A stretch of 64,000 nucleotides of DNA from Thalassolituus sp006212115 (GTDB lineage Bacteria > Pseudomonadota > Gammaproteobacteria > Pseudomonadales > Oceanobacteraceae): assembly GCF_040372045.1 (NCBI RefSeq), contig NZ_BAABWH010000008.1, one strand, 5' to 3'. Position numbers and translations under genes: made by a program. The notes under the pieces are model-generated. The model did not search any database. It saw nothing but the letters and a program-made list of their open reading frames with translations, and was not told the DNA's origin. Shown here piece after piece: positions 53,617 through 62,700 of this stretch (its first letter is position 1; each line of letters starts with the position of its first letter).

Positions 53617-54096
53617 TCAGCGGTAGTCGATACCGAGTCGGTCGTAGATAAATCCGATGACCCAGGCCGGGCCAATCAGCAAAAACTGGAAGTCTTTGAA
53701 GAAAGAAGGTTTTTTCCCTTCAATGTGGTGACCAACGAATTGCATGATCCAGAGAATGACAAACGCCACGATACTACTCAGCCACAGGGGAACATCAGTC
53801 ATTTGCTCGTAGACAAGCGGGAAGAGCAGGCAGAGCAGGGTAAATCCCCCCAGCCCTTTGGCAAGTTTCGGTGATAAGCGTAAATAGAATGCCATAGTGA
53901 TAAAGGCACCGAGGACAGCCCAATTCACGAGTGGAATCGCCGTCAGCCAGTCTGGTTGAGGTATTTCCCACAGCAAGCAGAAAATCACCAGATAGATCAG
54001 TGGAACACAAAACCAATGGATCAGTTTATTCAGGGCGTTCTGGTGGCTTTCACCGTATTCGGCAAACCACTCATCGACGTGTTTACGGCTCATCAT
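53617..54096 (-). CDS. Mpo1/YGL010w-like (DUF962) membrane protein
   Basis: 159 residues with about four membrane segments. The N-terminus has the family feature EWFAEYGESHQNALNKLIHW, with conserved His, and FVGHHIEGKKPSFFKDFQFL later. Yeast Mpo1 is an iron-dependent dioxygenase of 2-hydroxy fatty acids. The histidines (H18, H27, and HH of VGHHIEGK) fit metal binding. The bacterial substrate is unknown. It diverges from the AraC-type gene across 97 bp. Confidence 0.85.
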   Translation of the reverse strand: MMSRKHVDEWFAEYGESHQNALNKLIHWFCVPLIYLVIFCLLWEIPQPDWLTAIPLVNWAVLGAFITMAFYLRLSPKLAKGLGGFTLLCLLFPLVYEQMTDVPLWLSSIVAFVILWIMQFVGHHIEGKKPSFFKDFQFLLIGPAWVIGFIYDRLGIDYR

Positions 54097-54193
54097 GCTC
54101 TCCGTTCGTTGTTATTATATTGAGTCTAGGCCAGACCGGGATTCGCTTCTTGTCATTTTGGCTCATGAATTGGTTTCAGGATATCGCGTAATC

Positions 54194-55204
54194 ATGACAG
54201 CAGAAACGGGTCCATCTCAGTTATTGGTATCAGCACAATGGCTTCGTGCCATCAGTCAGGGGTTTCGGGCCCTCGATCTGAACCCTCAGGCTCTTCTGAG
54301 TGAGGCAGAGATCAGACTGTCAGAACTGGAGCAAACGGATGGACGAATTGACCTGGCACGCACACTGAAGCTCTGGAATGCGGCCGCCGCTGCTTCGGAA
54401 GGATCTCTGGGTCTACAACTTGGCGACTATCTGACCCCACTGCATTTTCCGTTGTTGGCCATCAATCTTATGCACAGTCAGAATCTGATCGATGCATTGA
54501 TGACGGCTGAGCGTTATTCGTCGGTGATCAGTGAAGGCGGGCGGTTTGCTCTGTCTGAGAAGGATGACCTGATGACTCTGACCTATCTGCCTGCGGACCC
54601 GTCGTTCAATCGCCATCAGATTGATACGGTATTACTTCTGGTGAAACGTTTTGGTGAGTGGCTGTACTGTCGTTCGGTACCACCAAGAAAAGTGACACTC
54701 GGTTTTACGGTTTCCGATGCGGATAAAGAAGACTATGAGCGGGCTTACCAATGCAGTCCTGAGTTCGGTGCTGCCAGTCACTCACTGGTGTACGAATCAC
54801 ATTGGTTCCGCCAGCCTCTACCCGGTGGCGAACCCGCACTGGAAAGCATGCATCAGGCGCTATTGGAAGAACAGCTGCAGCGTGTGCGGCAACCTGAGGT
54901 GATGGTGAGGGTCGCGCGCTGTCTTCAGGAGGCGGTTCATCTCGATACCGATCGCGAACAGATTGCCGCATTGCTGTGTATGAGTGTGAGTACGTTACAG
55001 CGCAAGCTGTCGGAGGCGGGTACCAGCTTTCAGCAGTTGCTGGACACAGAGCGGGAGCGTAGAGCGAAACAACTGCTGTCGGCAACCAGAGTACCGATCA
55101 CGGAAATCAGTGCCTTGTTGGGTTTTGCCGACAGCAGTGCATTTTCGAAAGCGTTTCGGCGATGGCAGGGTATGAGTCCCCTGCAATATCGTCAGAGCTT
55201 ATAG
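54194..55204 (+). CDS. AraC-family transcriptional regulator
   Basis: 336 residues from ATG 54194. N-terminal domain of the OruR/ArgR-like kind (WLRAISQGFRALDLNPQALL; GSLGLQLGDYLTP) and a C-terminal double HTH (about 240-336; LLCMSVSTLQRKLSEAGTSF; ITEISALLGFADSSAFSKAF RR, written in two parts). The likely target is unclear; the divergent Mpo1-like gene is the nearest candidate. Its stop overlaps that of bcp by 6 bp, tail to tail. Confidence 0.9.
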   Translation: MTAETGPSQLLVSAQWLRAISQGFRALDLNPQALLSEAEIRLSELEQTDGRIDLARTLKLWNAAAAASEGSLGLQLGDYLTPLHFPLLAINLMHSQNLIDALMTAERYSSVISEGGRFALSEKDDLMTLTYLPADPSFNRHQIDTVLLLVKRFGEWLYCRSVPPRKVTLGFTVSDADKEDYERAYQCSPEFGAASHSLVYESHWFRQPLPGGEPALESMHQALLEEQLQRVRQPEVMVRVARCLQEAVHLDTDREQIAALLCMSVSTLQRKLSEAGTSFQQLLDTERERRAKQLLSATRVPITEISALLGFADSSAFSKAFRRWQGMSPLQYRQSL

Positions 55205-55672
55205 GGCGTCCAGAGCAGCGAGCAGGTCGTCATGGTGAGTTTTGGTTTTTACCTTCTCCATGATGTGAACTAGCTTACCTTCTTCGTCAATGATGAACGT
55301 GATGCGGTGTACGCCCATGAATTCACGACCCATGAATTTCTTCATTGCCCATACGCCGTATTTTTCAGCAATTGCATGGTCTTCGTCAGAAAGCAGATCG
55401 AAGTTCAGTTCATCGCGATCGATAAACTTCTGTAGTCGCTTGGGTGCGTCCGGGCTTAAACCAAGAACCACAGTATTGCGGTCCGCCAGTTCTTTCTGAG
55501 TGTCACGTAGGCCACAGGCTTGCACAGTACAACCGGGCGTCATGGCTTTTGGGTAGAAGTACAACACCACTTTCTTTCCTTTCAGGTCGCTCAGAGTAAC
55601 GTCTTCTTCGCGCTGGTTTTGTGTGGTGAAATCAGGAGCGGGTTGTCCCAATGCTGGAAAGTCGAGTGCCAT
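55199..55672 (-). CDS. bcp: Bcp/PrxQ-type thioredoxin-dependent peroxiredoxin
   Basis: Reduces hydrogen and organic peroxides with thioredoxin. 157 residues: peroxidatic C48 in AMTPGCTVQACGLRD and resolving C53, the C-x4-C pattern of the alpha-type PrxQ; FYPKAMTPGC replaces the commoner FYPKDNTPGC. Start ATG 55672. Confidence 0.95.
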   Translation of the reverse strand: MALDFPALGQPAPDFTTQNQREEDVTLSDLKGKKVVLYFYPKAMTPGCTVQACGLRDTQKELADRNTVVLGLSPDAPKRLQKFIDRDELNFDLLSDEDHAIAEKYGVWAMKKFMGREFMGVHRITFIIDEEGKLVHIMEKVKTKTHHDDLLAALDAL

Positions 55673-55755
55673 AATGTCCTCTGTACAGGAGTTGTATAAG
55701 TGATGCTGTGAAGCCTAACGTATGCCCATGCTCATGTGCAACAGGGGTTCTTGCA

Positions 55756-56274
55756 CTACTGCAGTTTCAGGTCCGATGTAGGTATACAACAGCAGGGTAA
55801 AATCTCGTCGTCGTCGATCCAGGCCATGGGCTCTTCGGTATAGTGAACGTCGCCTTCCTGCAGTCGTACCCGACAGCTGCCGCAATACCCTTCACGACAC
55901 TGATATTCGATATGAATATTCTGAGCCTCAAATGACTCCAGGAGGGTATTGGCGTGTTGAAAACGGGCTGTTCGGCCATCCGCAAAGGACACGGCAAAGA
56001 CAGGCTTCTCCATGCCTTCAAAGATAGTTTGAGGCGTTGGCTCGGGTGATTCGGCAAGCAGGTCAAAGAAATCAACCTGTTCCTGCGGTTCGTGAATAAC
56101 AGGAGTAACGGCGACGGCCGACGAGCCAACGGGGAGGGGGAGTTCACCCAGATCCATTTCCAGCTGGGTTGTGCTGCCACCGGTCAGCTCCATCTCCGTT
56201 TGGGCATCGGAGTGGAAAGTCCTGCTTGCCCAACGTCGGCGACCTATCCGGGCCGCCTTGCGCGCATTGCTCAT
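55756..56274 (-). CDS. yfaE: 2Fe-2S ferredoxin of YfaE type with an N-terminal extension
   Basis: The C-terminal part (from about M88) matches YfaE: YQCREGYCGSCRVRL and ILPCCCIP supply the four cluster Cys (126, 131, 134, and one of 161-163). YfaE gives electrons to build the diferric-tyrosyl site of NrdB, and this gene starts 31 bp after nrdB. It is 172 residues against 84 in E. coli: about 87 extra residues at the N-terminus are basic (ARIGRRRWASR) then acidic, without a family I know. A shorter start at M88 (MEKPVF) is possible, so the extension is uncertain. Confidence 0.85.
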   Translation of the reverse strand: MSNARKAARIGRRRWASRTFHSDAQTEMELTGGSTTQLEMDLGELPLPVGSSAVAVTPVIHEPQEQVDFFDLLAESPEPTPQTIFEGMEKPVFAVSFADGRTARFQHANTLLESFEAQNIHIEYQCREGYCGSCRVRLQEGDVHYTEEPMAWIDDDEILPCCCIPTSDLKLQ

Positions 56275-56305
56275 GAATCAGAGATCCCGGATAGTGCTGC
56301 GATGG

Positions 56306-57436
56306 CTACAGGTCAAAGTCACCGAAGTCTGCGGTATCAACTTCACTGTCGATTGCACCGACCAGATAAGAGCTGATTTCAGCTTCCTGAGGCGCAACCT
56401 GAACGTTATCACTGTTCAGCCAGGCGTTGATCCATGGGAGTGGATTACTGCGTACTTCGAAAATTGGATCGAAGCCCAGTGCACCAATGCGTTGGTTGGT
56501 GATGTACTCAACATATTGGCCGAGAATTTCTTTGTTCAGGCCGATCATTGAACCGTCCTTAAACAGATATTCTGCCCACTCTTTTTCCTGCTGAGCAGCC
56601 TCGGCGAAGATCGCGATAACGTCTTCACGGCATTCTTCTGCGATGGTCGCAAATTCAGGATCATCTTTACCGCGGGCCATAATCTGCAACATGTGCTGAG
56701 TGCCCGTCAGATGCAGAGCTTCGTCGCGCGCGATCAGTTTGATGATTTTTGCATTGCCTTCCATTTTGGCTCGTTCGGCAAAAGCAAACGAACAAGCAAA
56801 ACTAACGTAGAAGCGGATGGCTTCAAGCACGTTGACCGAGACCATGGTCAGATACAGACGACGCTTCAGGTCACGTAGATCAATGCTGACGCTGTCACCA
56901 TTGATGGTGTGCGTACCCTCACCAAGCTGCTGATACAGAGTACTCAGACTGATGAACTCGTCGTAGTATTTGGTCACGGTTTCGGCGCGACGTACGATGT
57001 GCTCATTCTTGGTGATGTCGTCAAAAATAACGGCCGGGTTTGGCACAATATTGCGGACGATGTGCGTATATGAACGACTGTGAATGGTTTCACTGAACGA
57101 CCAGGTTTCGATCCAGGTTTCGAGTTCTGGCAGCGAAACGACGGGTAACAGCGCCACGTTCGGCGATCGACCCTGCACCGAATCCAACAATGTCTGATAT
57201 TTCAGGTTGGAAACGAAGATGTGCTGCTCGTGTGCCGGCAGGTCTATAAAGTCTTTGCGATCGTTCGTCAGATCCACTTCTTCTGGGCGCCAGAAAAAAG
57301 ACAGCTGCTTTTCGATCAGATTCTCAAAGATCTTATGTTTTTGCTGGTCGTAACGGGCAACGTTCACTTGCTCGCCGAAGAACATCGGCTGATCAAAAGT
57401 ATCAAATTCGTTGCGGTTAAAAGTTGTGTATGCCAT
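56306..57436 (-). CDS. nrdB: Ribonucleotide reductase class Ia, beta subunit
   Basis: NrdB carries the diiron-tyrosyl radical for NrdA. From ATG 57436 (MAYTTFNRNEFD) 376 residues, as in E. coli; an upstream ATG (57454) would add six residues. Radical Tyr at 123 (counting Met) in ETIHSRSYTHI; iron-ligand stretches EAIRFYVSFACSFAFAE and ARDEALHLTGTQHM. The C-terminus (SEVDTADFGDFDL) is the NrdA-binding tail. 55 bp after nrdA, with yfaE behind. Confidence 0.97.
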   Translation of the reverse strand: MAYTTFNRNEFDTFDQPMFFGEQVNVARYDQQKHKIFENLIEKQLSFFWRPEEVDLTNDRKDFIDLPAHEQHIFVSNLKYQTLLDSVQGRSPNVALLPVVSLPELETWIETWSFSETIHSRSYTHIVRNIVPNPAVIFDDITKNEHIVRRAETVTKYYDEFISLSTLYQQLGEGTHTINGDSVSIDLRDLKRRLYLTMVSVNVLEAIRFYVSFACSFAFAERAKMEGNAKIIKLIARDEALHLTGTQHMLQIMARGKDDPEFATIAEECREDVIAIFAEAAQQEKEWAEYLFKDGSMIGLNKEILGQYVEYITNQRIGALGFDPIFEVRSNPLPWINAWLNSDNVQVAPQEAEISSYLVGAIDSEVDTADFGDFDL

Positions 57437-57491
57437 TCGCTCTGTGGGTCTCATAATGCGGGTGCCGCACCATAGCCGCACCCGTTAAAAA

Positions 57492-59771
57492 TCAGATTTT
57501 ACATGCACCGCCGGCGCAATCGTCGTCTTCCTGAGAGACGTCTTTTTGTGGATCTTCCATGCCGTCGCGGGTGTTGTGGTAGTACAGGGTCTTCACACCA
57601 TTGCGATACGCGCTGAGCAGGTCTTTCAGCAGCTGCTGCATCGGTACCTTGTTGCCCGGGAAGCGTGATGGGTCGTAATTGGTGTTAGCAGAAATCGCCT
57701 GATCGACGAACTTCTGCATGATGCCCACCAGTTGCAGGTAGCCCTGGTTATCCGGGATCTGCCACAATAATTCGTAGTTCTTTTTCAGGTGTTCGTAGTC
57801 AGGTACGACCTGCTTCAGAATACCATCTTTGCTCTGCTTCACGCTGATGTAACCACGTGGCGGCTCAATACCGTTGGTCGCGTTACTGATCTGCGACGAT
57901 GTTTCAGATGGCATCAGAGCCGTCAGCGTCGAGTTACGCAGCCCCGTTTCCATGATGTCCTTACGCAGCGTCTCCCAGTCGTAGTGGAGAGGCTCATCGC
58001 AGAATTTATCGACATCTTTTTTGTACGAATCGATCGGCAGGACACCTTGTGCGTAAGTGGTGTCGCTGAATGCTTCACAAGCACCTTGTTCTTTTGCCAA
58101 CTGGTTCGATGCACGTAGCAACCAATACTGAATCGCTTCAAAGGCGCGGTGCGTCAGGCCGTTCGCACTGCCGTCGGAGTATTTAACGCCGTTTTTAGCC
58201 AGATAGTAGGCGAAGTTGATTACGCCCACACCCAGTGTACGGCGAGACAGGCTGGCGCGCTGAGCTGCTGGTACCGGGTAGTCCTGGTATGTAAGGAGGC
58301 TGTCGAGAGCACGTACGATCAGATCAGACAGACCTTCCAGTTCGTTCAGGTCTTCGATCTTGCCGAGGTTAAACGCAGCCAGCGTACAAAGGGCAATCTC
58401 ACCGCTCTCATCATTGATGTCTTTAAGCGGTTTGGTTGGCAGTGCAATCTCCAGGCAGAGGTTAGACTGGCGAACCGGCGCTTTCTTCGGATTAAACGGG
58501 CTGTGCGTGTTGCAGTGGTCGACGTTCTGAATGTAGATACGACCCGTGCTTGCACGTTCCTGCATCATCATCGCGAACAGATCGACCGCTTTCATTGTCT
58601 TCTTGCGGATACTGTCGTCAGCTTCGTACTTAACATACAGCTGCTCAAACAGCTCCTGATCTTCGAAGAAAGCGTCGTACAAACCAGGTACATCACTCGG
58701 TGAGAACATGGTGATGTTGCCGTTCTTGATCATGCGCTCGTACATCAGCTTGTTGAGCTGAACGCCGTAATCAAGGTGACGAACCCGGTTTTCTTCTACG
58801 CCGCGGTTGTTCTTCAGTACAAGCAGATTTTCGACTTCGTAGTGCCAGATTGGGTAGAACAGCGTCGCTGCGCCACCACGTACACCACCCTGAGAGCAGG
58901 ATTTAACTGCAGTCTGGAAGTGCTTATAGAATGGGATACAGCCGGTGTGGAATGCTTCGCCACCACGGATCGGGCTGCCCAAGGCACGGATGCGGCCGCC
59001 GTTGATGCCAATACCGGCACGCTGAGAAACGTACTTAACGATTGCACCTGCCGTCGCGTTGATGGAATCCAGGCTGTCGCCCGCTTCAATCAGTACGCAT
59101 GAGCTGAACTGACGGGTTGGTGTCCGTACCCCTGCCATAATGGGGGTTGGCAGAGAGAGTTTGAAGGTCGACACAGCATCGTAAAAACGCTTGATGTAGT
59201 CGAGACGACGCTCTTTGTCGTAAGACGCAAACAGGCACGCGGCAATCAGCACATACAGAAACTGAGCGCTTTCGTAGACCTGGCCGCTGACGCGATTCTG
59301 AACCAGATACTTACCTTCCAACTGCTTGACGGCAGCGTAGCTGAAATTCATATCACGGGAGTGATCGATAAAGGCGTCCATCGCCTGAATTTCTTCGTCT
59401 GTGTAGTCTTCAATCAGGTGTTTGTCGTAACGGTCGTCGTCGACCATAGCCTTGATGTGGTCGAGTAGGGCAGGTGGCTCGAACCGGCCGTATGCTTTCT
59501 TGCGCAGGTGAAAAATATTCAGGCGCGCAGCGAGGTACTGATAATCCGGGGCTTCTTCTGAAATCAGGTCGGCGGCTGCTTTGATTAGTGTTTCGTGGAT
59601 TTCAGATGTCTGAATGCCATCGAAGAATTGCAGGTGAGCACGTAACTCAACCTCTGACACAGATACTTTTTCGAGTCCTTCTGCTGCCCAGGTAACCACC
59701 TTGTGGATTTTATCTAGGTCGAGGGGTTCTTGGCCGCCGTCGCGTTTCGTGACTCGTAGGGTAGCGTTCAT
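57492..59771 (-). CDS. nrdA: Ribonucleotide reductase class Ia, alpha subunit
   Basis: Makes dNDPs from NDPs under aerobic growth. From ATG 59771 (MNATLRVTKRDGG) 759 residues; a TTG seven codons upstream is rejected. ATP-cone allosteric domain (1-95), then the catalytic barrel: RQFSSCVLIEAGDSLDS, NLCLEIALPTKPL with the radical Cys, and the C-terminal redox pair in DDDCAGGACKI. Upstream lie an NrdR box and two DnaA boxes. Confidence 0.97.
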   Translation of the reverse strand: MNATLRVTKRDGGQEPLDLDKIHKVVTWAAEGLEKVSVSEVELRAHLQFFDGIQTSEIHETLIKAAADLISEEAPDYQYLAARLNIFHLRKKAYGRFEPPALLDHIKAMVDDDRYDKHLIEDYTDEEIQAMDAFIDHSRDMNFSYAAVKQLEGKYLVQNRVSGQVYESAQFLYVLIAACLFASYDKERRLDYIKRFYDAVSTFKLSLPTPIMAGVRTPTRQFSSCVLIEAGDSLDSINATAGAIVKYVSQRAGIGINGGRIRALGSPIRGGEAFHTGCIPFYKHFQTAVKSCSQGGVRGGAATLFYPIWHYEVENLLVLKNNRGVEENRVRHLDYGVQLNKLMYERMIKNGNITMFSPSDVPGLYDAFFEDQELFEQLYVKYEADDSIRKKTMKAVDLFAMMMQERASTGRIYIQNVDHCNTHSPFNPKKAPVRQSNLCLEIALPTKPLKDINDESGEIALCTLAAFNLGKIEDLNELEGLSDLIVRALDSLLTYQDYPVPAAQRASLSRRTLGVGVINFAYYLAKNGVKYSDGSANGLTHRAFEAIQYWLLRASNQLAKEQGACEAFSDTTYAQGVLPIDSYKKDVDKFCDEPLHYDWETLRKDIMETGLRNSTLTALMPSETSSQISNATNGIEPPRGYISVKQSKDGILKQVVPDYEHLKKNYELLWQIPDNQGYLQLVGIMQKFVDQAISANTNYDPSRFPGNKVPMQQLLKDLLSAYRNGVKTLYYHNTRDGMEDPQKDVSQEDDDCAGGACKI

Positions 59772-59910
59772 GTTTTCTGTGCCTGTATTCAAGGGGAATC
59801 TACTCCATCTTTCCTTGACGGCGTCGATATCTTATTGCTTGACATTCTGTCTGTTTTCACAGCGGAAGTGCGCTAAGTACCTGACGTCATGTAGGTTTTT
59901 ACTTCGCCAC

Positions 59911-59939
59911 AAGATAATGCGCTGCAGGGGTGAATTCAA
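59911..59939 (-). promoter_or_regulatory. Candidate nrdA promoter
   Basis: On the minus strand TTGAAT-N17-TATCTT, with -35 touching the NrdR box, about 140 bp before the nrdA ATG. Four of six bases match at each hexamer. Confidence 0.45.
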
Positions 59940-59954
59940 CCCCATATATAGTGT
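59939..59954. promoter_or_regulatory. NrdR box upstream of nrdAB
   Basis: ACCCCATATATAGTGT matches 14 of 16 positions of the known NrdR consensus (ACACWATATATWGTGT). NrdR represses reductase genes when dATP is high. NrdR sites usually come as pairs; the only other similar stretch (59994-60009) is weak. Confidence 0.7.
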
Positions 59955-59957
59955 TGT

Positions 59958-59991
59958 TTATCCACTTCGTAGGGTGGCGGGTTGTGGATAA
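59958..59991. promoter_or_regulatory. Two inverted DnaA boxes upstream of nrdAB
   Basis: TTATCCACT (59958-59966, one mismatch) and TGTGGATAA (59983-59991, the exact complement of TTATCCACA) face each other 16 bp apart. In E. coli DnaA binds the nrdAB control region, and the boxes next to an NrdR site fit that. Confidence 0.7.
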
Positions 59992-60136
59992 GTTGTGTGT
60001 ATATGGTGGACATGAAGGGGGTAACCAACGCCAGCCCAGACAGGGCCTGATTGCTGTCGGATCAACGGACAAATACGGCCGTTTTGATATAAATGTCTAC
60101 AGTTACTGTGCAACAAAGCGTAACAACGTCTAGAGT

Positions 60137-60148
60137 TAACTATAGTTA
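60137..60148. promoter_or_regulatory. 12-bp palindrome before the RstA-like gene
   Basis: TAACTATAGTTA is a perfect palindrome 83 bp before the response-regulator ATG. It overlaps possible -10 hexamers (TATAGT, TATGAT), so it could be an operator. The related CACTATAGTTG lies at the RNA promoter after the kinase gene (62690-62700). Confidence 0.35.
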
Positions 60149-60230
60149 TGATATAGGGACACACAGGCTGGTTAGTTTCTGTGTCAGCTCCGTAACGGGA
60201 GCAGTCGATTGTTAGCAATGGTAGGTCTTC

Positions 60231-60971
60231 ATGTTAAAGCACGAGAATACACCGAGCCCCGAAGAGAACTGGCGCATCCTGATTGTTGAGGATGACGAAC
60301 GTCTTGCGGCTCTGACTAAGGATTATCTGGAAAGCAACGGCCTTATCGTGTCGGTTGAAGGTGACGGCAGTCGTGCCATTGAAAGGATTAAGTCGGAACA
60401 GCCTGATCTGGTGGTTCTCGATCTTATGTTGCCGGGTGAGGATGGCTTGGCGGTGTGTCGTATCGTGCGGCCACATTATAAAGGGCCAATCCTGATGCTG
60501 ACGGCGCGTACGGAAGATCTTGATCAGGTGCTGGGTCTGGAAATGGGTGCGGATGACTATGTCGCTAAGCCAGTCCGCCCCAGAGTGCTTCTGGCACGCA
60601 TCCGGGCTCTGTTGCGTCGGGTCGGTGATGGCGCAGAAGAACTGGACGAAGAAGTAGCGTCTTCCTCGCGTCTGACGTTCGGCAATCTGGTGGTCGACAG
60701 TTCCATGCGAGAAGCTTGGTTAGAAGGCGAGAGCATCGATCTCACCAGTGCCGAGTTTGATCTGCTGTGGTTGCTTAGCAGTAATGCCGGTCGTGTTCTT
60801 ACACGAGAGGAAATCTTTAATCAGCTGCGTGGCATCGAGTACGACGGTCAGGATAGATCGATCGACGTGCGCGTATCCCGTATCCGACCTAAGGTTGGCG
60901 ACGATCCAATGAACCCGAAGCGTATAAAAACTGTGCGTAGTAAGGGTTATCTCTTTGTAAAAGAGCTCTGA
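60231..60971 (+). CDS. rstA: RstA-like OmpR-family response regulator
   Basis: 246 residues. Receiver with D64 (VVLDLMLPGEDG), LTART and YVAKPVRPRVLLARI; winged-helix DNA-binding domain from about 145 (LTSAEFDLLWLLSSNAGRVL; LRGIEYDGQDRSIDVRVSRI; KTVRSKGYLF). The stretch around LRG-x-YDG-DRS is characteristic of RstA. RstA in E. coli binds a box ending GTTACA, and such a site lies at 62630 after the partner kinase. The Ogt/RstB stop-start distance is 22 bp to the proposed kinase start. Confidence 0.88.
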   Translation: MLKHENTPSPEENWRILIVEDDERLAALTKDYLESNGLIVSVEGDGSRAIERIKSEQPDLVVLDLMLPGEDGLAVCRIVRPHYKGPILMLTARTEDLDQVLGLEMGADDYVAKPVRPRVLLARIRALLRRVGDGAEELDEEVASSSRLTFGNLVVDSSMREAWLEGESIDLTSAEFDLLWLLSSNAGRVLTREEIFNQLRGIEYDGQDRSIDVRVSRIRPKVGDDPMNPKRIKTVRSKGYLFVKEL

Positions 60972-60993
60972 TTCCCGACAGGAGTACACGGCT

Positions 60994-62556
60994 ATTTTTA
61001 TCCGGGTTTATTTCGGGCTTCTCGGCGCTTTACTGGCGGTGGCGATTCTCTGCGCCGCCGCTCTCCAGCTGGTTAACCTCGTTCGATCAGCGCAATTCTA
61101 CGAAGAAGTTTCCCGTGGCAGTCTGCATCTTATTGGCGAGCGCTTGGCGTCAGATCCGGGTGCGCTCACGCGTCTGGAGGCGGCCTTTGATGCCACTATT
61201 GGTATCAAAGGTGTAGATGAGGCGCCTGAAGACGAGTACGAGCGCGCACGTCTGGAGCGTGGTCAGGTTATTGTGACGGTATCTTCCGATGGCAGAACGG
61301 CGTCAATGCGCAGCCGCATGCCAGATGGACAGTGGCTGTATGTCGACTTCAACAAGTTATCAGAGCTTCAGGCCAGAGCGACTGCGCGTCTTCTACTCGA
61401 AGGTTGGCAGCGCAGTGGCGACGCTTTGGATGATTATCTTGCTCAGCTGCAACCTTATTTCGGTTACCCCCTTTCAGTTGTTGATCTGGATGATCTGGAG
61501 GTTTCTGCTTCAGACATCGCACGTATGGAATACGGTGATGTTCTGGTTGAGGTTGCGGTCGACGGCGCCAGTGCAGATGCAATGGCAAAGGTACCGGGCT
61601 CTGATCAGGTAGTCCGCCTCGGCCCCGTAGAGAAATTCAATCCTTATTCGTTCCGCGCGGTATTTGTCATTGTGACCATCGGTGTTCTGCTTATCGGGCT
61701 GGGTGTCTACTGGGTGGTGAATACGTTTGAAACCCGGTTAAGGAAGCTCGAGCAGGCGACCAGTCGTTTGTCTCAGGGGCATCTGAATGCCCGGGTCAGT
61801 AGTTCCGGTGGCGATGCGGTGGGGCGCTTGGGGCACTCGTTCAACAAGATGGCGGAGCATATTCAACGACTGATTTCGATTCAGCGTGAGATGGTTCGGG
61901 CGGTTTCTCATGAATTACGTACACCCGTGGCGCGTATTCGATTTGGTGCACAAATTATCGAAGATTCCGTTTTCGATGATCCTTTTGTCGCCAAGCAGCT
62001 TGCTGGGATGGATTCAGATATTCAGGAGCTGGACGAGCTGATCGATGAGATTCTGACCTACGCACGTCTTGAAGAGGGCGGCCCGGTTCTCGATTTCCAA
62101 AAAATTAATGTTGCAGAAGTGGCTCAGCAGGTGGTTGAAGAGGCGCGACCACCTGAACAGGTTTCCGTGTCATTTGAAGGAAGTGGGCCCGAGGGCTTTC
62201 CTTTTTCTGAGGCTGAATCGCGCTATGTACATCGTGCCATCCAGAATCTTGTCGGCAATGCCGGTCGATATGCGAAGACCCGGGTCAAGGTGCGCTGTAG
62301 CGTTGCCGATGACATCTGTCGGGTTGATGTAGAGGACGATGGCCCGGGAATCCCGGAAGAAGATTGGGATCGCGTGTTCAGCGCCTTTGCTCGTCTTGAT
62401 GATAGCCGAACCCGTGCGTCCGGTGGCTATGGCCTTGGTCTCTCAATTGTGCGCCGGATAATGTACTGGCACGGTGGACGGGCCTTGGTTGGGCGTAGTG
62501 ACGAACTGGGCGGTGCACGCTTCAGTTTGATCTGGCCACGTGTTCACGCAGATTGA
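60994..62556 (+). CDS. rstB: RstB-like sensor histidine kinase, probably starting at ATT
   Basis: 520 residues from ATT 60994. The frame has no ATG, GTG or TTG before GTG 61039, which would cut the first membrane segment in half. ATT has CAGGAG (60979-60984) 9 nt upstream and yields IFIRVYFGLLGALLAVAIL, like the RstB N-terminus. Periplasmic sensor, membrane segment 2 (about 221-243), HAMP (LEQATSRLSQGHLNARVSS), H306 in AVSHELRTPVARIRFG, ATPase boxes NLVGNAGRYAKT, EDDGPGIP and GGYGLGLSIV. Partner of the upstream regulator. Confidence 0.87.
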   Translation: MFIRVYFGLLGALLAVAILCAAALQLVNLVRSAQFYEEVSRGSLHLIGERLASDPGALTRLEAAFDATIGIKGVDEAPEDEYERARLERGQVIVTVSSDGRTASMRSRMPDGQWLYVDFNKLSELQARATARLLLEGWQRSGDALDDYLAQLQPYFGYPLSVVDLDDLEVSASDIARMEYGDVLVEVAVDGASADAMAKVPGSDQVVRLGPVEKFNPYSFRAVFVIVTIGVLLIGLGVYWVVNTFETRLRKLEQATSRLSQGHLNARVSSSGGDAVGRLGHSFNKMAEHIQRLISIQREMVRAVSHELRTPVARIRFGAQIIEDSVFDDPFVAKQLAGMDSDIQELDELIDEILTYARLEEGGPVLDFQKINVAEVAQQVVEEARPPEQVSVSFEGSGPEGFPFSEAESRYVHRAIQNLVGNAGRYAKTRVKVRCSVADDICRVDVEDDGPGIPEEDWDRVFSAFARLDDSRTRASGGYGLGLSIVRRIMYWHGGRALVGRSDELGGARFSLIWPRVHAD

Positions 62557-62629
62557 TGTAACCACTTCTGGAGTGTCGACTTGCAGATTGGGACATTTTG
62601 GGTCTTCATATGGAGAGTTTTCAGACACC

Positions 62630-62646
62630 TGTAACATTACGTTACA
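62630..62646. promoter_or_regulatory. RstA-box-like inverted repeat
   Basis: TGTAAC-N5-GTTACA. Its last 14 bases match 10 of 12 fixed positions of the E. coli RstA box TACATNTNGTTACA. It lies 74 bp after the kinase stop and about 65 bp before the proposed RNA start, a normal place for an OmpR-type activator. Confidence 0.55.
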
Positions 62647-62700
62647 AATAGTCACCTTCCAGCTATAGATTAAGGTGTGGTTAGCAGTCACTATAGTTGC

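Noticed and set aside
59994..60009. Second NrdR box
   Set aside because: Too many mismatches, including the conserved C and A, and the distance to the first box is unlike known pairs.
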